From Streptococcus mutans (GTDB taxonomy: Bacteria; Bacillota; Bacilli; Lactobacillales; Streptococcaceae), in contig NZ_AP019720.1 in assembly GCF_006739205.1 (NCBI RefSeq), forward strand, positions 868,001 to 932,000: DNA of 64,000 nt. Reading direction: 5' to 3'. Below the pieces are notes generated by a model that saw only the letters and a list, made by a program, of their open reading frames with translations, made no database searches and was not told where the DNA came from. Within the stretch, counting starts at the first letter, position 1, and each line of letters begins with the position of its first letter. Of this stretch, positions 8,379 through 17,138 are shown piece after piece. Made by a program: the position numbers and the translations under genes.

Positions 8379-9335
8379 ATGAAAGAACATAAAACATTTA
8401 ATCAACAATTAACTATCCTTCGTGGACGGGGGATGGTAGTGCCGACAAATGGTCAGCCTAAAAGATTTTTAGAGCAAGAAAATTATTATAATGTAATTAA
8501 TGGGTATAAGGATTTGTTTCTAAGGAAAGATGCTAACAATCGGCCAGTCATTCCAGAAGAATATCTTGTGAATACTCATTTTGATGAATTGAAAAATTTA
8601 TTCTTATTTGACAGAGAACTTCGTATGCTGTTTTTAAAATACTTACTAATTTTTGAGAATTCGTTGAAAACAACGGTTGCTCATACATTTACACAAGAGT
8701 ATCCTAAAAAGAATGCTTATCTTGATATTAGTAATTTTGTGGATGATGCCCCTAAGAAAGTTCTTCAACAGATTTCAATTCTTACAAAAACGATTCATGA
8801 CAAAGTGGATAAAACGGGAGCTGTTAAACATTACATAGAAGAACATGGGGAGGTTCCATTATGGGTTCTGGTAAATTTTTTAACTATAGGTAATATTGCC
8901 TATTTTTATAATATCTTAACAGACTCCATGAAAAATAAGATTGCTAAATTTTATGGTGACAAATATAATAAGCAATGTAAAGATAATATTAAAAGTTTGA
9001 AGTTATCAAACCAAGATTTTAGTTCAGGCCTAAAGGCTGTAAATCTTATTAGGAATATCTGTGCACACGATGAACGGCTTTATAACGTTAATCTGAAGAA
9101 TGTGCGGATGATAAATATTGCTTCCTATCATAATATTACAAACTATGATAACAAACGGTTAGTCGTTATTATCTTGTTTTTGAAAGTGGTATTGGACAAA
9201 CCATATTTCAAGATGTTTTTTAGTGATTTTGTTAAATTGTGCAAAAAGTATGAAGATCGTTTTCGGACGGTTACTTTTTCTGAAATTCTTACTGTTATGG
9301 GAATGAATTTAGAAGAATTGCAGAAAAATCTTTAG
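8379..9335 (+). CDS. Abi_2/AbiF-family abortive infection protein (HEPN)
   Basis: 318-residue protein of the Abi_2 family (AbiD/AbiF). The N-terminal signature NQQLTILRGRGMVV, FLEQENYYNVINGYKDLF is typical. The C-terminal half carries an RX4H motif, Arg225 to His230 (RNICAH), the catalytic signature of HEPN ribonucleases. The family aborts phage infection, presumably by RNA cleavage; for this protein that is inference. GGAGAAAG ends directly before the ATG. The ribosome binding site lies immediately after the T-tract of a hairpin, so translation needs read-through or a separate promoter. It sits in a decayed accessory region but is itself intact. Confidence 0.82.
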   Translation: MKEHKTFNQQLTILRGRGMVVPTNGQPKRFLEQENYYNVINGYKDLFLRKDANNRPVIPEEYLVNTHFDELKNLFLFDRELRMLFLKYLLIFENSLKTTVAHTFTQEYPKKNAYLDISNFVDDAPKKVLQQISILTKTIHDKVDKTGAVKHYIEEHGEVPLWVLVNFLTIGNIAYFYNILTDSMKNKIAKFYGDKYNKQCKDNIKSLKLSNQDFSSGLKAVNLIRNICAHDERLYNVNLKNVRMINIASYHNITNYDNKRLVVIILFLKVVLDKPYFKMFFSDFVKLCKKYEDRFRTVTFSEILTVMGMNLEELQKNL

Positions 9336-9365
9336 TCTAGTGAAATATTGGCAAAGGAGTATATC

Positions 9366-9824
9366 ATGGCAGATAAAAGAATCTTTTGTGAACATTTCTT
9401 GGATGATGTTCCTTTTCATATTGAGAATCGTGAGTTAACACGAAAATTAAAAGGGAAAGATTATACTTTTAAGTGTCAGGAAGCTGTTTGTGATAACTGT
9501 AAGCAGCCTGTTTTTGTTACGGAAATTGATAAGGCTAATAGAGAGGCTCTTTATGCTTGTTTTAAGGCAGATGATTTATCAGAATATGTCCAAGCACACG
9601 GTCTTACCATTTCTGAGTTTGCAAGGCAAGCCATGTTGGAAAAAATAGAAGATGATTTACAAATTTTACGTCAAGCCATGGCAGAAGATGATGGAACACG
9701 TATTTCCCATCGAGAAGTTTTCAAAAAGTTTGGAACAAAAGTTTCAAACTCCTTCAATCTGTGCAACATCAAATGTTTGACGCAGTGGTTTATTGGAAGT
9801 CCTTATCTCTTGCTAGGCATTTGA
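9366..9824 (+). CDS. Chimeric antitoxin-like protein (zinc ribbon plus RelB-like segment)
   Basis: An AAGGAG at 9354-9359 selects the ATG at 9366, giving 152 residues. Residues 1 to about 70 resemble the zinc-ribbon head of MqsA/Panacea-type antitoxins (GKDYTFKCQEAVCDNCKQP, VTEIDKANREALY), but the first cysteine pair is incomplete (CEHF). Residues about 73-125 instead look like a RelB/DUF6290 antitoxin (GLTISEFARQAMLEKIEDD, HREVFKKFG). The last 25 residues match nothing I know and may be read-through past a frameshift. No toxin gene follows. It is probably a deletion fusion of two antitoxin genes; whether it is functional is unclear. Confidence 0.5.
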   Translation: MADKRIFCEHFLDDVPFHIENRELTRKLKGKDYTFKCQEAVCDNCKQPVFVTEIDKANREALYACFKADDLSEYVQAHGLTISEFARQAMLEKIEDDLQILRQAMAEDDGTRISHREVFKKFGTKVSNSFNLCNIKCLTQWFIGSPYLLLGI

Positions 9825-9847
9825 TAGCGGCCATCCTAATAAACTGT

Positions 9848-9917
9848 GCGGAGGTGGGACAACAAAATCGAAATCACTATTTCATGACGATTTACCGATT
9901 TTTGTCCCACTCTCACA
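9848..9917 (+). repeat. GAGTGGGACA inverted-repeat element
   Basis: Left arm AGGTGGGACAACAAAATCG and right arm CGATTTTTGTCCCACTC form an imperfect hairpin of about 65 nt around an ATTTCATGA centre. A related element lies before eno. It occupies the start of a 400-nt stretch (9825-10224) with no gene I can support; two terminator hairpins follow. Confidence 0.6.
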
Positions 9918-9948
9918 GGACCGTTTTAAAGACGAGACGGATGAAGTT

Positions 9949-10010
9949 AACAGTAAAAACTGCTTTTTCGCAACTCTGTCAAAGTTGGAAGAGCGGTTTT
10001 ACTGTTTTAT
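9949..10010 (+). terminator. Terminator-like hairpin
   Basis: AACAGTAAAAACTGC at the left pairs imperfectly with GCGGTTTTACTGTTTT at the right, with a loop of about 25 nt and a T-rich tail. It probably ends transcription from the antitoxin-like gene. Confidence 0.6.
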
Positions 10011-10185
10011 TTTTTATCCTTAAGATAGGTCAATAAAGCCAATAACAGAATGTCAAAGTTTAACATGAACACGAGTGCCTCGTAAACCGACATGATGGTC
10101 ACCTTACTAAAAAGAGTGTGTCATAAACACCACCTTTGAATCATTGCCATCCTGCCTTCGGAACTTCCCTATATCTCTTTATTGC

Positions 10186-10223
10186 AAAAACTCTGAGCAG
10201 ATAGGAGCTGCTCAGAGTTTTTT
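10186..10223. terminator. Bidirectional terminator
   Basis: CTCTGAGCAG and CTGCTCAGAG form a perfect 10-bp stem flanked by AAAAA on the left and TTTTTT on the right. It can end both the plus-strand accessory region and the minus-strand HAD gene that stops 2 nt away. Confidence 0.85.
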
Positions 10224-10224
10224 G

Positions 10225-10869
10225 TTATAAAAGTATCTTTCTCAAGTTTTCTACTGTTTCTACGATAAACTTAGCACCTGCCGTTTCCAATTCTTCACGA
10301 TTTCCAAATCCGTAAAGGACACCGATGGCATCTAGACCATTTTTTTTGGCACCAATGATGTCATGCTCTCGGTCACCGATCATGATGGTCGCTGAAAGGT
10401 CAGAGACTTGTGCACTTGTTAGAGCATAGGCAATGACATCGCCTTTTAGACGCTTGCTACCATCCATACTAGCACCTGCGACAAGGTCAAAATAATCAAA
10501 AAGTTCAAAATGCTTCAGGATTTGTCTGGCAAATTCTTCAGGCTTTGAGGTTGCCACTAATAGCTTTTTTCCTTGAGCCTTCAATCTTTCCAATAAATCA
10601 GGAATGCCTTGATAAACCTCATTTTCATAAAGCCCCTTATGGCGGAAATAGTCTCTGTAAAAATCCACAGCTTTAAGGCTATCTTCCTTTGAAAAATGGT
10701 AGAAGTTTTCAAAAGAATCTTGTAAGGGTGGGCCGATGAAACGGTAAAGTTCCTTCTTATCAGTCACTTCAATGTTAAATTTCTCTAGAGCATAAGCAAG
10801 AGAGTTGGTGATTCCTAAAGCAGGATTGGTCAGAGTTCCGTCTAAATCAAAAAGAATGGTTTGATACAT
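10225..10869 (-). CDS. HAD-superfamily phosphatase (PGP/5'-nucleotidase-like)
   Basis: 214-residue HAD hydrolase with motif I FDLDGTL (Asp8, Asp10), motif II VATSK and motif III MIGDREHDIIGAKKNG. A helical cap lies between the first two motifs (about residues 20-85). This is the phosphoglycolate-phosphatase-like branch; the true substrate cannot be told from sequence. A TGCTATACT extended -10 and a GAGG ribosome binding site lie upstream on the minus strand. It is a single-gene unit, divergent from the GNAT pseudogene. Confidence 0.85.
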   Translation of the reverse strand: MYQTILFDLDGTLTNPALGITNSLAYALEKFNIEVTDKKELYRFIGPPLQDSFENFYHFSKEDSLKAVDFYRDYFRHKGLYENEVYQGIPDLLERLKAQGKKLLVATSKPEEFARQILKHFELFDYFDLVAGASMDGSKRLKGDVIAYALTSAQVSDLSATIMIGDREHDIIGAKKNGLDAIGVLYGFGNREELETAGAKFIVETVENLRKILL

Positions 10870-10957
10870 GGTTTTACCTCATTAAATTAGTATAGCACAA
10901 AAAATGCATTAAAAATGGCTGTTTTATTGTATAATGAAAGAAAAAGGAGTAGCGGTG

Positions 10958-11383
10958 ATGATCGTTCATTTTTCAGAAACAAGTGAAGAGTTAACATCTT
11001 TTTTTAATCAGATTTTTGAAGAACAATATGTTCAGTACTTTCAAGAAGCAAAACCTAAAAATCAGAAAAAACAAGTACAGTTTGTGGTCAAAGATGATGC
11101 TGCGCGCATTTTGGCAGCAGCTTCTTGTCAGCAACTTTACCAAACGCTGAAGATTGAAAATTTGGCAGTGGACAGTGTCTTTCAAAAGCAAAAATTTGGC
11201 AGTCAGTTATTGGATTATATCAAAGACTATGCGCGTGCTCATAACATTTTGACTCTGACCTTAAGCACGCGCTCCTATCAGGCCAAGGATTTTTATCTCA
11301 AGCAGGGTTTTCATATCTATGGCTAGTTAGCAGATGTGCCTTTTGAGGGTGTGACGACTTATTATTTTGTCTATAAGTTATAA
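10958..11383 (+). pseudogene. GNAT acetyltransferase with premature amber stop
   Basis: AAGGAG at 10944-10949 points to the ATG at 10958; the earlier in-frame ATG at 10934 overlaps a TATAAT -10 box and cannot be in the mRNA. The frame reads a GNAT domain with the acetyl-CoA loop QKQKFGSQLL and the C-terminal DFYLKQGFHIYG. It then meets TAG at codon 123 (11324-11326) and continues in frame as LADVPFEGVTTYYFVYKL to a TAA at 11381-11383. That tail is typical of the family, so a CAG-to-TAG change is likely. The truncated 122-residue product lacks the last beta strand. Confidence 0.75.
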
Positions 11384-11393
11384 GGAGGTGGCC

Positions 11394-12506
11394 ATGCATA
11401 TTCTTATTGCACCAGATTCTTTTAAAGAGTCTTTATCAGCTCTGGAAGTAGCACAGGCTCTTCAAAAGGGATTCTCTAAATCCTTGCCTCAAGCAACTTT
11501 TGATCTATTGCCCGTTGGTGATGGTGGCGAAGGAACCTTAGAAGCTTTGGCTTTGGGTTTACAGCTAACAAAAGCAAGTCATACGGTTTCAGGACCTTTT
11601 GGAGATCCTATTGAGGTTCAGTATGCCTACAAGGATGACTTGGCAGTTTTTGAAATTGCGGCCATTACAGGTTTGGAACACATTCCTAAAGACAAGAGAA
11701 ATCCTTTGATAATTAGTAATCGTGGTATTGGTGAATTGCTTGTCTTTCTCGCTCAAAAAGGGATTAGAAGAGTTATGGTCGGTGTTGGCGGCAGTTCTAG
11801 CAATGATGGTGGTCTAAGTCTGGCAGCCGGATTGGGTTATGCTTTTTTTGATGATAGGGGAGAAAAAGTTGAAGCCATTGGGGCCAATTTGGGTAAAATT
11901 GTTAGCTTTTCGGATCAGGCTGTTCCTGCTTGTTTGAGAGATTTGGATGTGACGATTATTACAGATGTGACGAATTGTCTGTGTGGTCCGCAAGGGGCAA
12001 CGTATACTTTTGCTGGTCAAAAAGGATTGGCAGAAACGGAATTTGCAGCAGTTGATCAAGCAATGCGTCGTTTCTATGAGCTTGTCAATCCAGCTATTTT
12101 GGAACTTCAAGGAGCAGGAGCAGGTGGTGGTTTGGCAGCTGGTTTGGTCACCTTTGCAGCTGGAAAAATTGTCTCAGGCATTGATGCGGTTTTAGATATT
12201 TTAGATTTTGAGCAGCATGTTCAAAAGGCAGATTTGGTAATTGTCGGTGAAGGACGTATGGATAAGCAGAGTTTATCGGGTAAGGCGCCAGTCGGTGTAG
12301 CTAGACGCACGCCGAGTAAAACGCCAGTCATTTCTATTTGTGGTAGTCTCAAGGATGATCTTCCTGATTTTCCAGTTGCGCATATTGCAGCAGCCTTTCC
12401 TATCATTTCAAGGGTTGATTCCTTGGAAAATACGCTGGCGCAGGCTAGCCAAAATCTGGAGAGAACAGCACAAAATATTGGTAATCTTTTAAGCTTAGAT
12501 TTATAA
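11394..12506 (+). CDS. Glycerate kinase
   Basis: 370-residue glycerate kinase of the GlxK/GarK family, phosphorylating D-glycerate with ATP. The start MHILIAPDSFKESLSA is the family N-terminus, and AAGGAGGTG directly upstream confirms the ATG at 11394 rather than an in-frame start further up. Glycine-rich blocks are visible: LLPVGDGGEGTLEA, VGVGGSSSNDGGLS, GAGAGGGLAAGL and VGEGRMDKQSLSGKAP. It lies 10 nt after the end of the broken GNAT gene, so the two form one transcription unit. Confidence 0.92.
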   Translation: MHILIAPDSFKESLSALEVAQALQKGFSKSLPQATFDLLPVGDGGEGTLEALALGLQLTKASHTVSGPFGDPIEVQYAYKDDLAVFEIAAITGLEHIPKDKRNPLIISNRGIGELLVFLAQKGIRRVMVGVGGSSSNDGGLSLAAGLGYAFFDDRGEKVEAIGANLGKIVSFSDQAVPACLRDLDVTIITDVTNCLCGPQGATYTFAGQKGLAETEFAAVDQAMRRFYELVNPAILELQGAGAGGGLAAGLVTFAAGKIVSGIDAVLDILDFEQHVQKADLVIVGEGRMDKQSLSGKAPVGVARRTPSKTPVISICGSLKDDLPDFPVAHIAAAFPIISRVDSLENTLAQASQNLERTAQNIGNLLSLDL

Positions 12507-12580
12507 AAAAACAAGCAATACCAGTTTCTTCTGCTTAGTTTTTAAAACTAAGGCAAATGAGCTGAGACTTGCTTGTTTTT
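12506..12580. terminator. Bidirectional terminator
   Basis: AAAAACAAGCAA at the left and TTGCTTGTTTTT at the right pair as an outer stem. An inner palindrome, CTTAGTTTT/AAAACTAAG, stacks within. It separates the converging glycerate kinase and YueI-like genes. Confidence 0.75.
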
Positions 12581-12582
12581 AA

Positions 12583-13035
12583 TTATTGGAACCATTTTTG
12601 CCAAAAGGTTTTTTTATGTGGCTGTCCAGTTTCTTTGCCGTTTGTGAAGAGTTGGGGATAAAGAGCCTTAATATCTGGATTATCAATGTTTTCAGCTTTG
12701 TCAGTATGTACTAGGAGTCCAAAAGGTGAATCGCTCTTATCTTCGGAAACAATAGTAGCTATCAGACCAGCTTCTTGTGTTTTTTTCATGTATAGCATCT
12801 GATTGGTCAGGGATAATTTTGGTGAAATTTTAAGAGAAAGAGAATCATATTTTGCCTTAAGATCCTGTAGAACCTGATCAAAATTTGCAAGGATAGCTTG
12901 ATTTTCTGCATCCGCTAAGAGAATGCTTAAAACGAGGCGTTCAGCAAAAGTACCGAAATATTTTCTTTGCTCATCGGGATTTAAACGATGCTCACCATGG
13001 GCACTTTCTAAAATCTTCTTATCTAAATCAGTCAT
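12583..13035 (-). CDS. YueI-like protein (DUF1694)
   Basis: 150-residue protein of the YueI/DUF1694 family, function unknown to me. Family-like features are the N-terminal ESAHGEHRLNPDEQRKYFGT and the central ERLVLSILLADAENQ. There are no transmembrane segments, so it is probably cytoplasmic. An AAGAAAAG stretch precedes the ATG on the minus strand. It is a single-gene unit ending at the shared terminator. Confidence 0.75.
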   Translation of the reverse strand: MTDLDKKILESAHGEHRLNPDEQRKYFGTFAERLVLSILLADAENQAILANFDQVLQDLKAKYDSLSLKISPKLSLTNQMLYMKKTQEAGLIATIVSEDKSDSPFGLLVHTDKAENIDNPDIKALYPQLFTNGKETGQPHKKTFWQKWFQ

Positions 13036-13183
13036 CTTTTCTTCACTTTCTACGTTTATTAGCTTTTAAAAAAATTATACACTATTTTAAAAAAGAAAGC
13101 TTGAAATGCTAAATGTTATTTGCTTTTTTAGGTGCTTTAGTGTTATAATACCAAGCAATAACTAAATGTTTGGGGAGTAGAAG

Positions 13184-13453
13184 ATGGAAAATAAAACCAA
13201 TGTTTGGCAGGTTCTAGGAATTATCTTTATCGTTTTAACTGCTATTTTCTTTATCTCCACAGCAACGCTGACGACTTTATATGTTTTGTCCAATCACGAT
13301 GTTCATCAGTTAGTTGAAAGATCAGAAGATAAAGAAGACAAAATTGTTCATTATCGCAAGAGAATTAGAAAATATAAGGAAAAAGAAGTCGAAGATTATA
13401 AAAATAGTTACAGTTATGATGACTATGATTCCTCTAGTAGCTATGATGATTAA
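13184..13453 (+). CDS. Small single-span membrane protein, truncated paralogue
   Basis: 89 residues with one hydrophobic segment at about 10-36, then a charged stretch and an acidic Asp/Tyr/Ser-rich tail (SYSYDDYDSSSSYDD). The first 18 residues, MENKTNVWQVLGIIFIVL, nearly repeat those of the next gene, so the two are tandem paralogues; this one lacks the folded extracellular domain. GGGGAG precedes the ATG and TATAAT lies at 13144-13149. Function unknown. It could be a regulator or a decaying copy of its neighbour. Confidence 0.7.
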   Translation: MENKTNVWQVLGIIFIVLTAIFFISTATLTTLYVLSNHDVHQLVERSEDKEDKIVHYRKRIRKYKEKEVEDYKNSYSYDDYDSSSSYDD

Positions 13454-13490
13454 GCAGAAAAAGAAGTCAGGAAATATTTAGGAGTAAAAA

Positions 13491-14132
13491 ATGGAAAATA
13501 AAACCAATGTTTGGAAAGTCCTTGGCATTATTTTTATAGTGACAGCCAGTATCTTTTTCATTGCTACGATTGTTATGACGGCTTTGTATGCGACATCAAG
13601 ACAGGATTTTAATAAGTGGACAGCGACAAATAGCATGCAAGATCGGACCATTACTAATAAGAAAAAGGCCATAAAAAATCTTAAAATTCGAGAAAAAATT
13701 AGAGATAATTATTATGGTGATGACTATGAGTCTACTGACAAGGTGACCAGATATATTTTTGGAGAGAGTGCTAAAATGAGTACAGGAGAAGAAGTCACGG
13801 TAACAGGAGTCAAAGAAGATTCTAAAGTCAAGATGAAAGGTGTTTCTAAAAAGGATAAGAAGATCGTCCTTACTGTTAGTGTTAAGAATACGACTGATAA
13901 AATGATCCAATTTAGTCCGGATGATTTCTTTATCTATGATAGAAACTATGATATTGCTGAGCCAAGTAATTATACAGGTAAGCAAAAAATTCCTGATATT
14001 ATTGAAGCAGGAAAGACAATTGAGGTTAAGCTTTATTATACTATTCCCAAGTCTTCTCCTTATATAGTAAACTTTGAAAATGCTTACTGGATACCACAAA
14101 CACAGACGCAAAAGAAATCAAGGACTGTCTAA
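13491..14132 (+). CDS. Membrane-anchored DUF4352-like protein
   Basis: 213 residues. The N-terminal signal-anchor (MENKTNVWKVLGIIFIV) is almost identical to the preceding gene. A charged linker follows, then from about residue 90 a beta-rich domain resembling DUF4352 (KIVLTVSVKNTTDKMIQFS, IEVKLYYTIP), a fold used by many surface proteins of unknown role. It is expected to face the outside of the membrane. It begins 37 nt after its shorter paralogue with its own AGGAG site and ends at a strong terminator. Confidence 0.75.
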   Translation: MENKTNVWKVLGIIFIVTASIFFIATIVMTALYATSRQDFNKWTATNSMQDRTITNKKKAIKNLKIREKIRDNYYGDDYESTDKVTRYIFGESAKMSTGEEVTVTGVKEDSKVKMKGVSKKDKKIVLTVSVKNTTDKMIQFSPDDFFIYDRNYDIAEPSNYTGKQKIPDIIEAGKTIEVKLYYTIPKSSPYIVNFENAYWIPQTQTQKKSRTV

Positions 14133-14146
14133 TTAAATTAAACAGA

Positions 14147-14218
14147 AATAAAAAATCAAAAACAAGGGTTGTGAGCTCATACAAGATTGTTTCAAACCTT
14201 GCTTTGATTTTTCTTTTT
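14147..14218 (+). terminator. Terminator after the paralogue pair
   Basis: AAAATCAAAAACAAGG and CCTTGCTTTGATTTTT form a long stem with one internal mismatch, followed by a T-rich tail. It begins a 396-nt gene-free stretch (14133-14528) that also holds a repeat and the eno promoter. Confidence 0.8.
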
Positions 14219-14342
14219 GTTGTAAGAAAGTTAGGACGAAGTTTCGTTTCAATATACATTTAAGCATGGTAAGTTAGCACATTAGAGATTATTTCATTCC
14301 GTGAGCTCTGTTCGGATCACTTTTTGATCGATTTATGCGAAA

Positions 14343-14452
14343 GACTGGGAGTGAAACGGTTTGTTTGTAAGAGCGTTCTGTATTGAACGCCTAGAAATGA
14401 GAGAGAAGAACCCCCGTTCTTAAGAAATAGCGACTGTTTCCCACTCTCAAAT
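14343..14452 (+). repeat. GAGTGGGA-type inverted-repeat element before eno
   Basis: GACTGGGAGTGAAACGG on the left and GACTGTTTCCCACTCTC on the right are imperfect inverted arms. Inside are two small perfect hairpins, GCGTTC/GAACGC and AGAAC/GTTCT. The outer arms share GAGTGGGA with the element at 9848-9917. It ends in CAAATCTTTTTT and could act as a terminator. Confidence 0.55.
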
Positions 14453-14462
14453 CTTTTTTGGT

Positions 14463-14491
14463 TTGCCTAAGTTCCAACTTTGTGGTATGAT
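14463..14491 (+). promoter_or_regulatory. Promoter of eno
   Basis: TTGCCT (14463-14468) and TATGAT (14486-14491) are 17 bp apart. An AAGGAGAG ribosome binding site lies at 14516-14523, 5 to 6 nt before the eno ATG. Confidence 0.65.
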
Positions 14492-14501
14492 TAACATGTA
14501 A

Positions 14502-15827
<1,326 letters not shown>

Positions 15828-15842
15828 TAAGTTATTTAAAAC

Positions 15843-15873
15843 AAAGAGCGCATCTAAAAGGGTGCGCTTTTTA
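15843..15873 (+). terminator. eno terminator
   Basis: AAAGAGCGCA and TGCGCTTTTT form a strong stem around a 9- to 10-nt loop, 15 nt after the eno stop. Confidence 0.88.
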
Positions 15874-15890
15874 AGATATAAGGTTAAAGA

Positions 15891-16354
15891 ATGGATAAAT
15901 CAAAAAAGAAAACGGACTCTCGAGTGATTAAAACTCGCTGCTGTATTGAAGAAACTTTCTTGAAGCTGTTAACCGAGGTTCCTTTTGAGAAATTAACGAC
16001 GACTCGTTTGATTAAGGAGTGCATAATTAGTAAAGGGACCTTTTATGCCCATTATTTAGATAAATATGATTTAGCGGAGCAACTGATTGACCGAGAACTA
16101 AAGTTTTTTGAAAATCTCCTCCTTCAGCGCTTTCAAAGTTTTTATGTCTTATTAATCAGTGACACAGATTGCGTTTTTAATGATTAGGATGATGTAGAAA
16201 ACATTGACAAACTTTTTCGATCCATAGTTTTTATTTCTTGGAATATATAGGAAAATTATGCCAAACTTCTTTCTTATGATTTTAATAAATTTAAAGACTA
16301 ATATCATTAGGTTGTGGTTACAAGTCCTGCTTTTATTCGTAGAAATCCTGCTTT
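15891..16354 (+). pseudogene. TetR-family regulator, C-terminally decayed
   Basis: The open part (15891-16187, 98 codons) encodes a TetR N-terminal DNA-binding domain with the helix-turn-helix in TTTRLIKECIISKGTFYAHY and YDLAEQLID. The ligand-binding domain is missing. After the stop at 16187, another frame reads DDVENIDKLFRSIVFISW, then meets a stop, and continues KLLSYDFNKFKD. This suggests that the rest has decayed by frameshift and nonsense changes. The free DNA-binding domain might still be made, but a ligand response is lost. Confidence 0.6.
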
Positions 16355-16400
16355 TTATTATGCTATAATAAGCATAGTGAATTACTGAGGAGAGACTATT

Positions 16401-17096
16401 GTGAACTATAAATTTTTGCTTTTTGACCTTGATCACACGCTTTTAGATTTTGAAGCAGCAGAAGATGTGGCTTTAACACAATTATTGGAAGAGGCCCAAG
16501 TACCTGACGTTCAGACTTATAAGGATTTTTATATTCCCATGAATCAGCAACTTTGGCAGGATTTGACCTTGAATAAAATCAGCAAAAAAGAATTGGTCAA
16601 CACACGTTTTGCTAAGCTTTTTGCCCATTTTGGTCAGAAAGTGGATGGTCGTACCCTTGCGAATCGTTATCAGAATTTTCTAAGCCAGCAAGGGCAGACT
16701 TTGACTGGTGCTGAGACTTTGTTAGAAAAACTAACTGATGAGGGTTATCGTATTTTTGGAGCAACCAATGGTATCGCCAATATTCAGACAGGGCGTATGG
16801 CTAATTCCAACATTGCATCTTATTTTGAACAAGTCTTTATCTCAGATAGGATTGGTTTTCAAAAACCTGACAAGGCTTTTTACGATTATATTGCTGATGA
16901 TATTGCTTATTTTGATTATAGCAGAGCACTGATGATTGGCGATAGTCTCTTAGCTGATATTCAAGGCGGCAATAATGCAGGAATTGATACTGTTTGGTAC
17001 AACCCTTATATCAAAACCAATGAGACCGGTATAAGACCGACTTATGAAGTCAATGATTACAAGCAACTCCTTGCCTTATTAGTACGAAAAAGCTGA
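16401..17096 (+). CDS. YjjG-like HAD 5'-nucleotidase
   Basis: 231-residue HAD-IA hydrolase, YjjG type, which in its family removes phosphate from (non-canonical) pyrimidine nucleotides. Motif I is FDLDHTL (Asp9, Asp11), motif II is GATNG and motif III is MIGDSLLADIQGGNNAG. The GTG start has GAGGAGAG upstream. An extended TGCTATAAT -10 box lies about 38 nt before the start. A stem-loop overlaps its end. Confidence 0.85.
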   Translation: MNYKFLLFDLDHTLLDFEAAEDVALTQLLEEAQVPDVQTYKDFYIPMNQQLWQDLTLNKISKKELVNTRFAKLFAHFGQKVDGRTLANRYQNFLSQQGQTLTGAETLLEKLTDEGYRIFGATNGIANIQTGRMANSNIASYFEQVFISDRIGFQKPDKAFYDYIADDIAYFDYSRALMIGDSLLADIQGGNNAGIDTVWYNPYIKTNETGIRPTYEVNDYKQLLALLVRKS

Positions 17097-17124
17097 GACT
17101 GTTCATAATGGACTCAGTTTTTTA
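17092..17124 (+). terminator. Terminator overlapping the YjjG-like gene end
   Basis: CTGAG...CTCAG with a loop of about 17 nt is followed by TTTTTT. The stem starts within the last codons of the gene. A weak but well-placed terminator. Confidence 0.55.
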
Positions 17125-17138
17125 TAGATTTACTGATT

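Noticed and set aside
9761..10036. 91-codon open frame starting GTG after the antitoxin-like gene
   Set aside because: No ribosome binding site, runs across the GAGTGGGA inverted repeat and a terminator hairpin, and matches no family I know.
6871..10224. Prophage or complete insertion sequence in the accessory island
   Set aside because: No transposase, integrase, structural gene or clear terminal repeats with target duplication; only gene remnants.
13596..14111. 171-codon minus-strand open frame opposite the DUF4352-like gene
   Set aside because: Shadow of the plus-strand gene, which has a ribosome binding site, signal anchor and paralogue.
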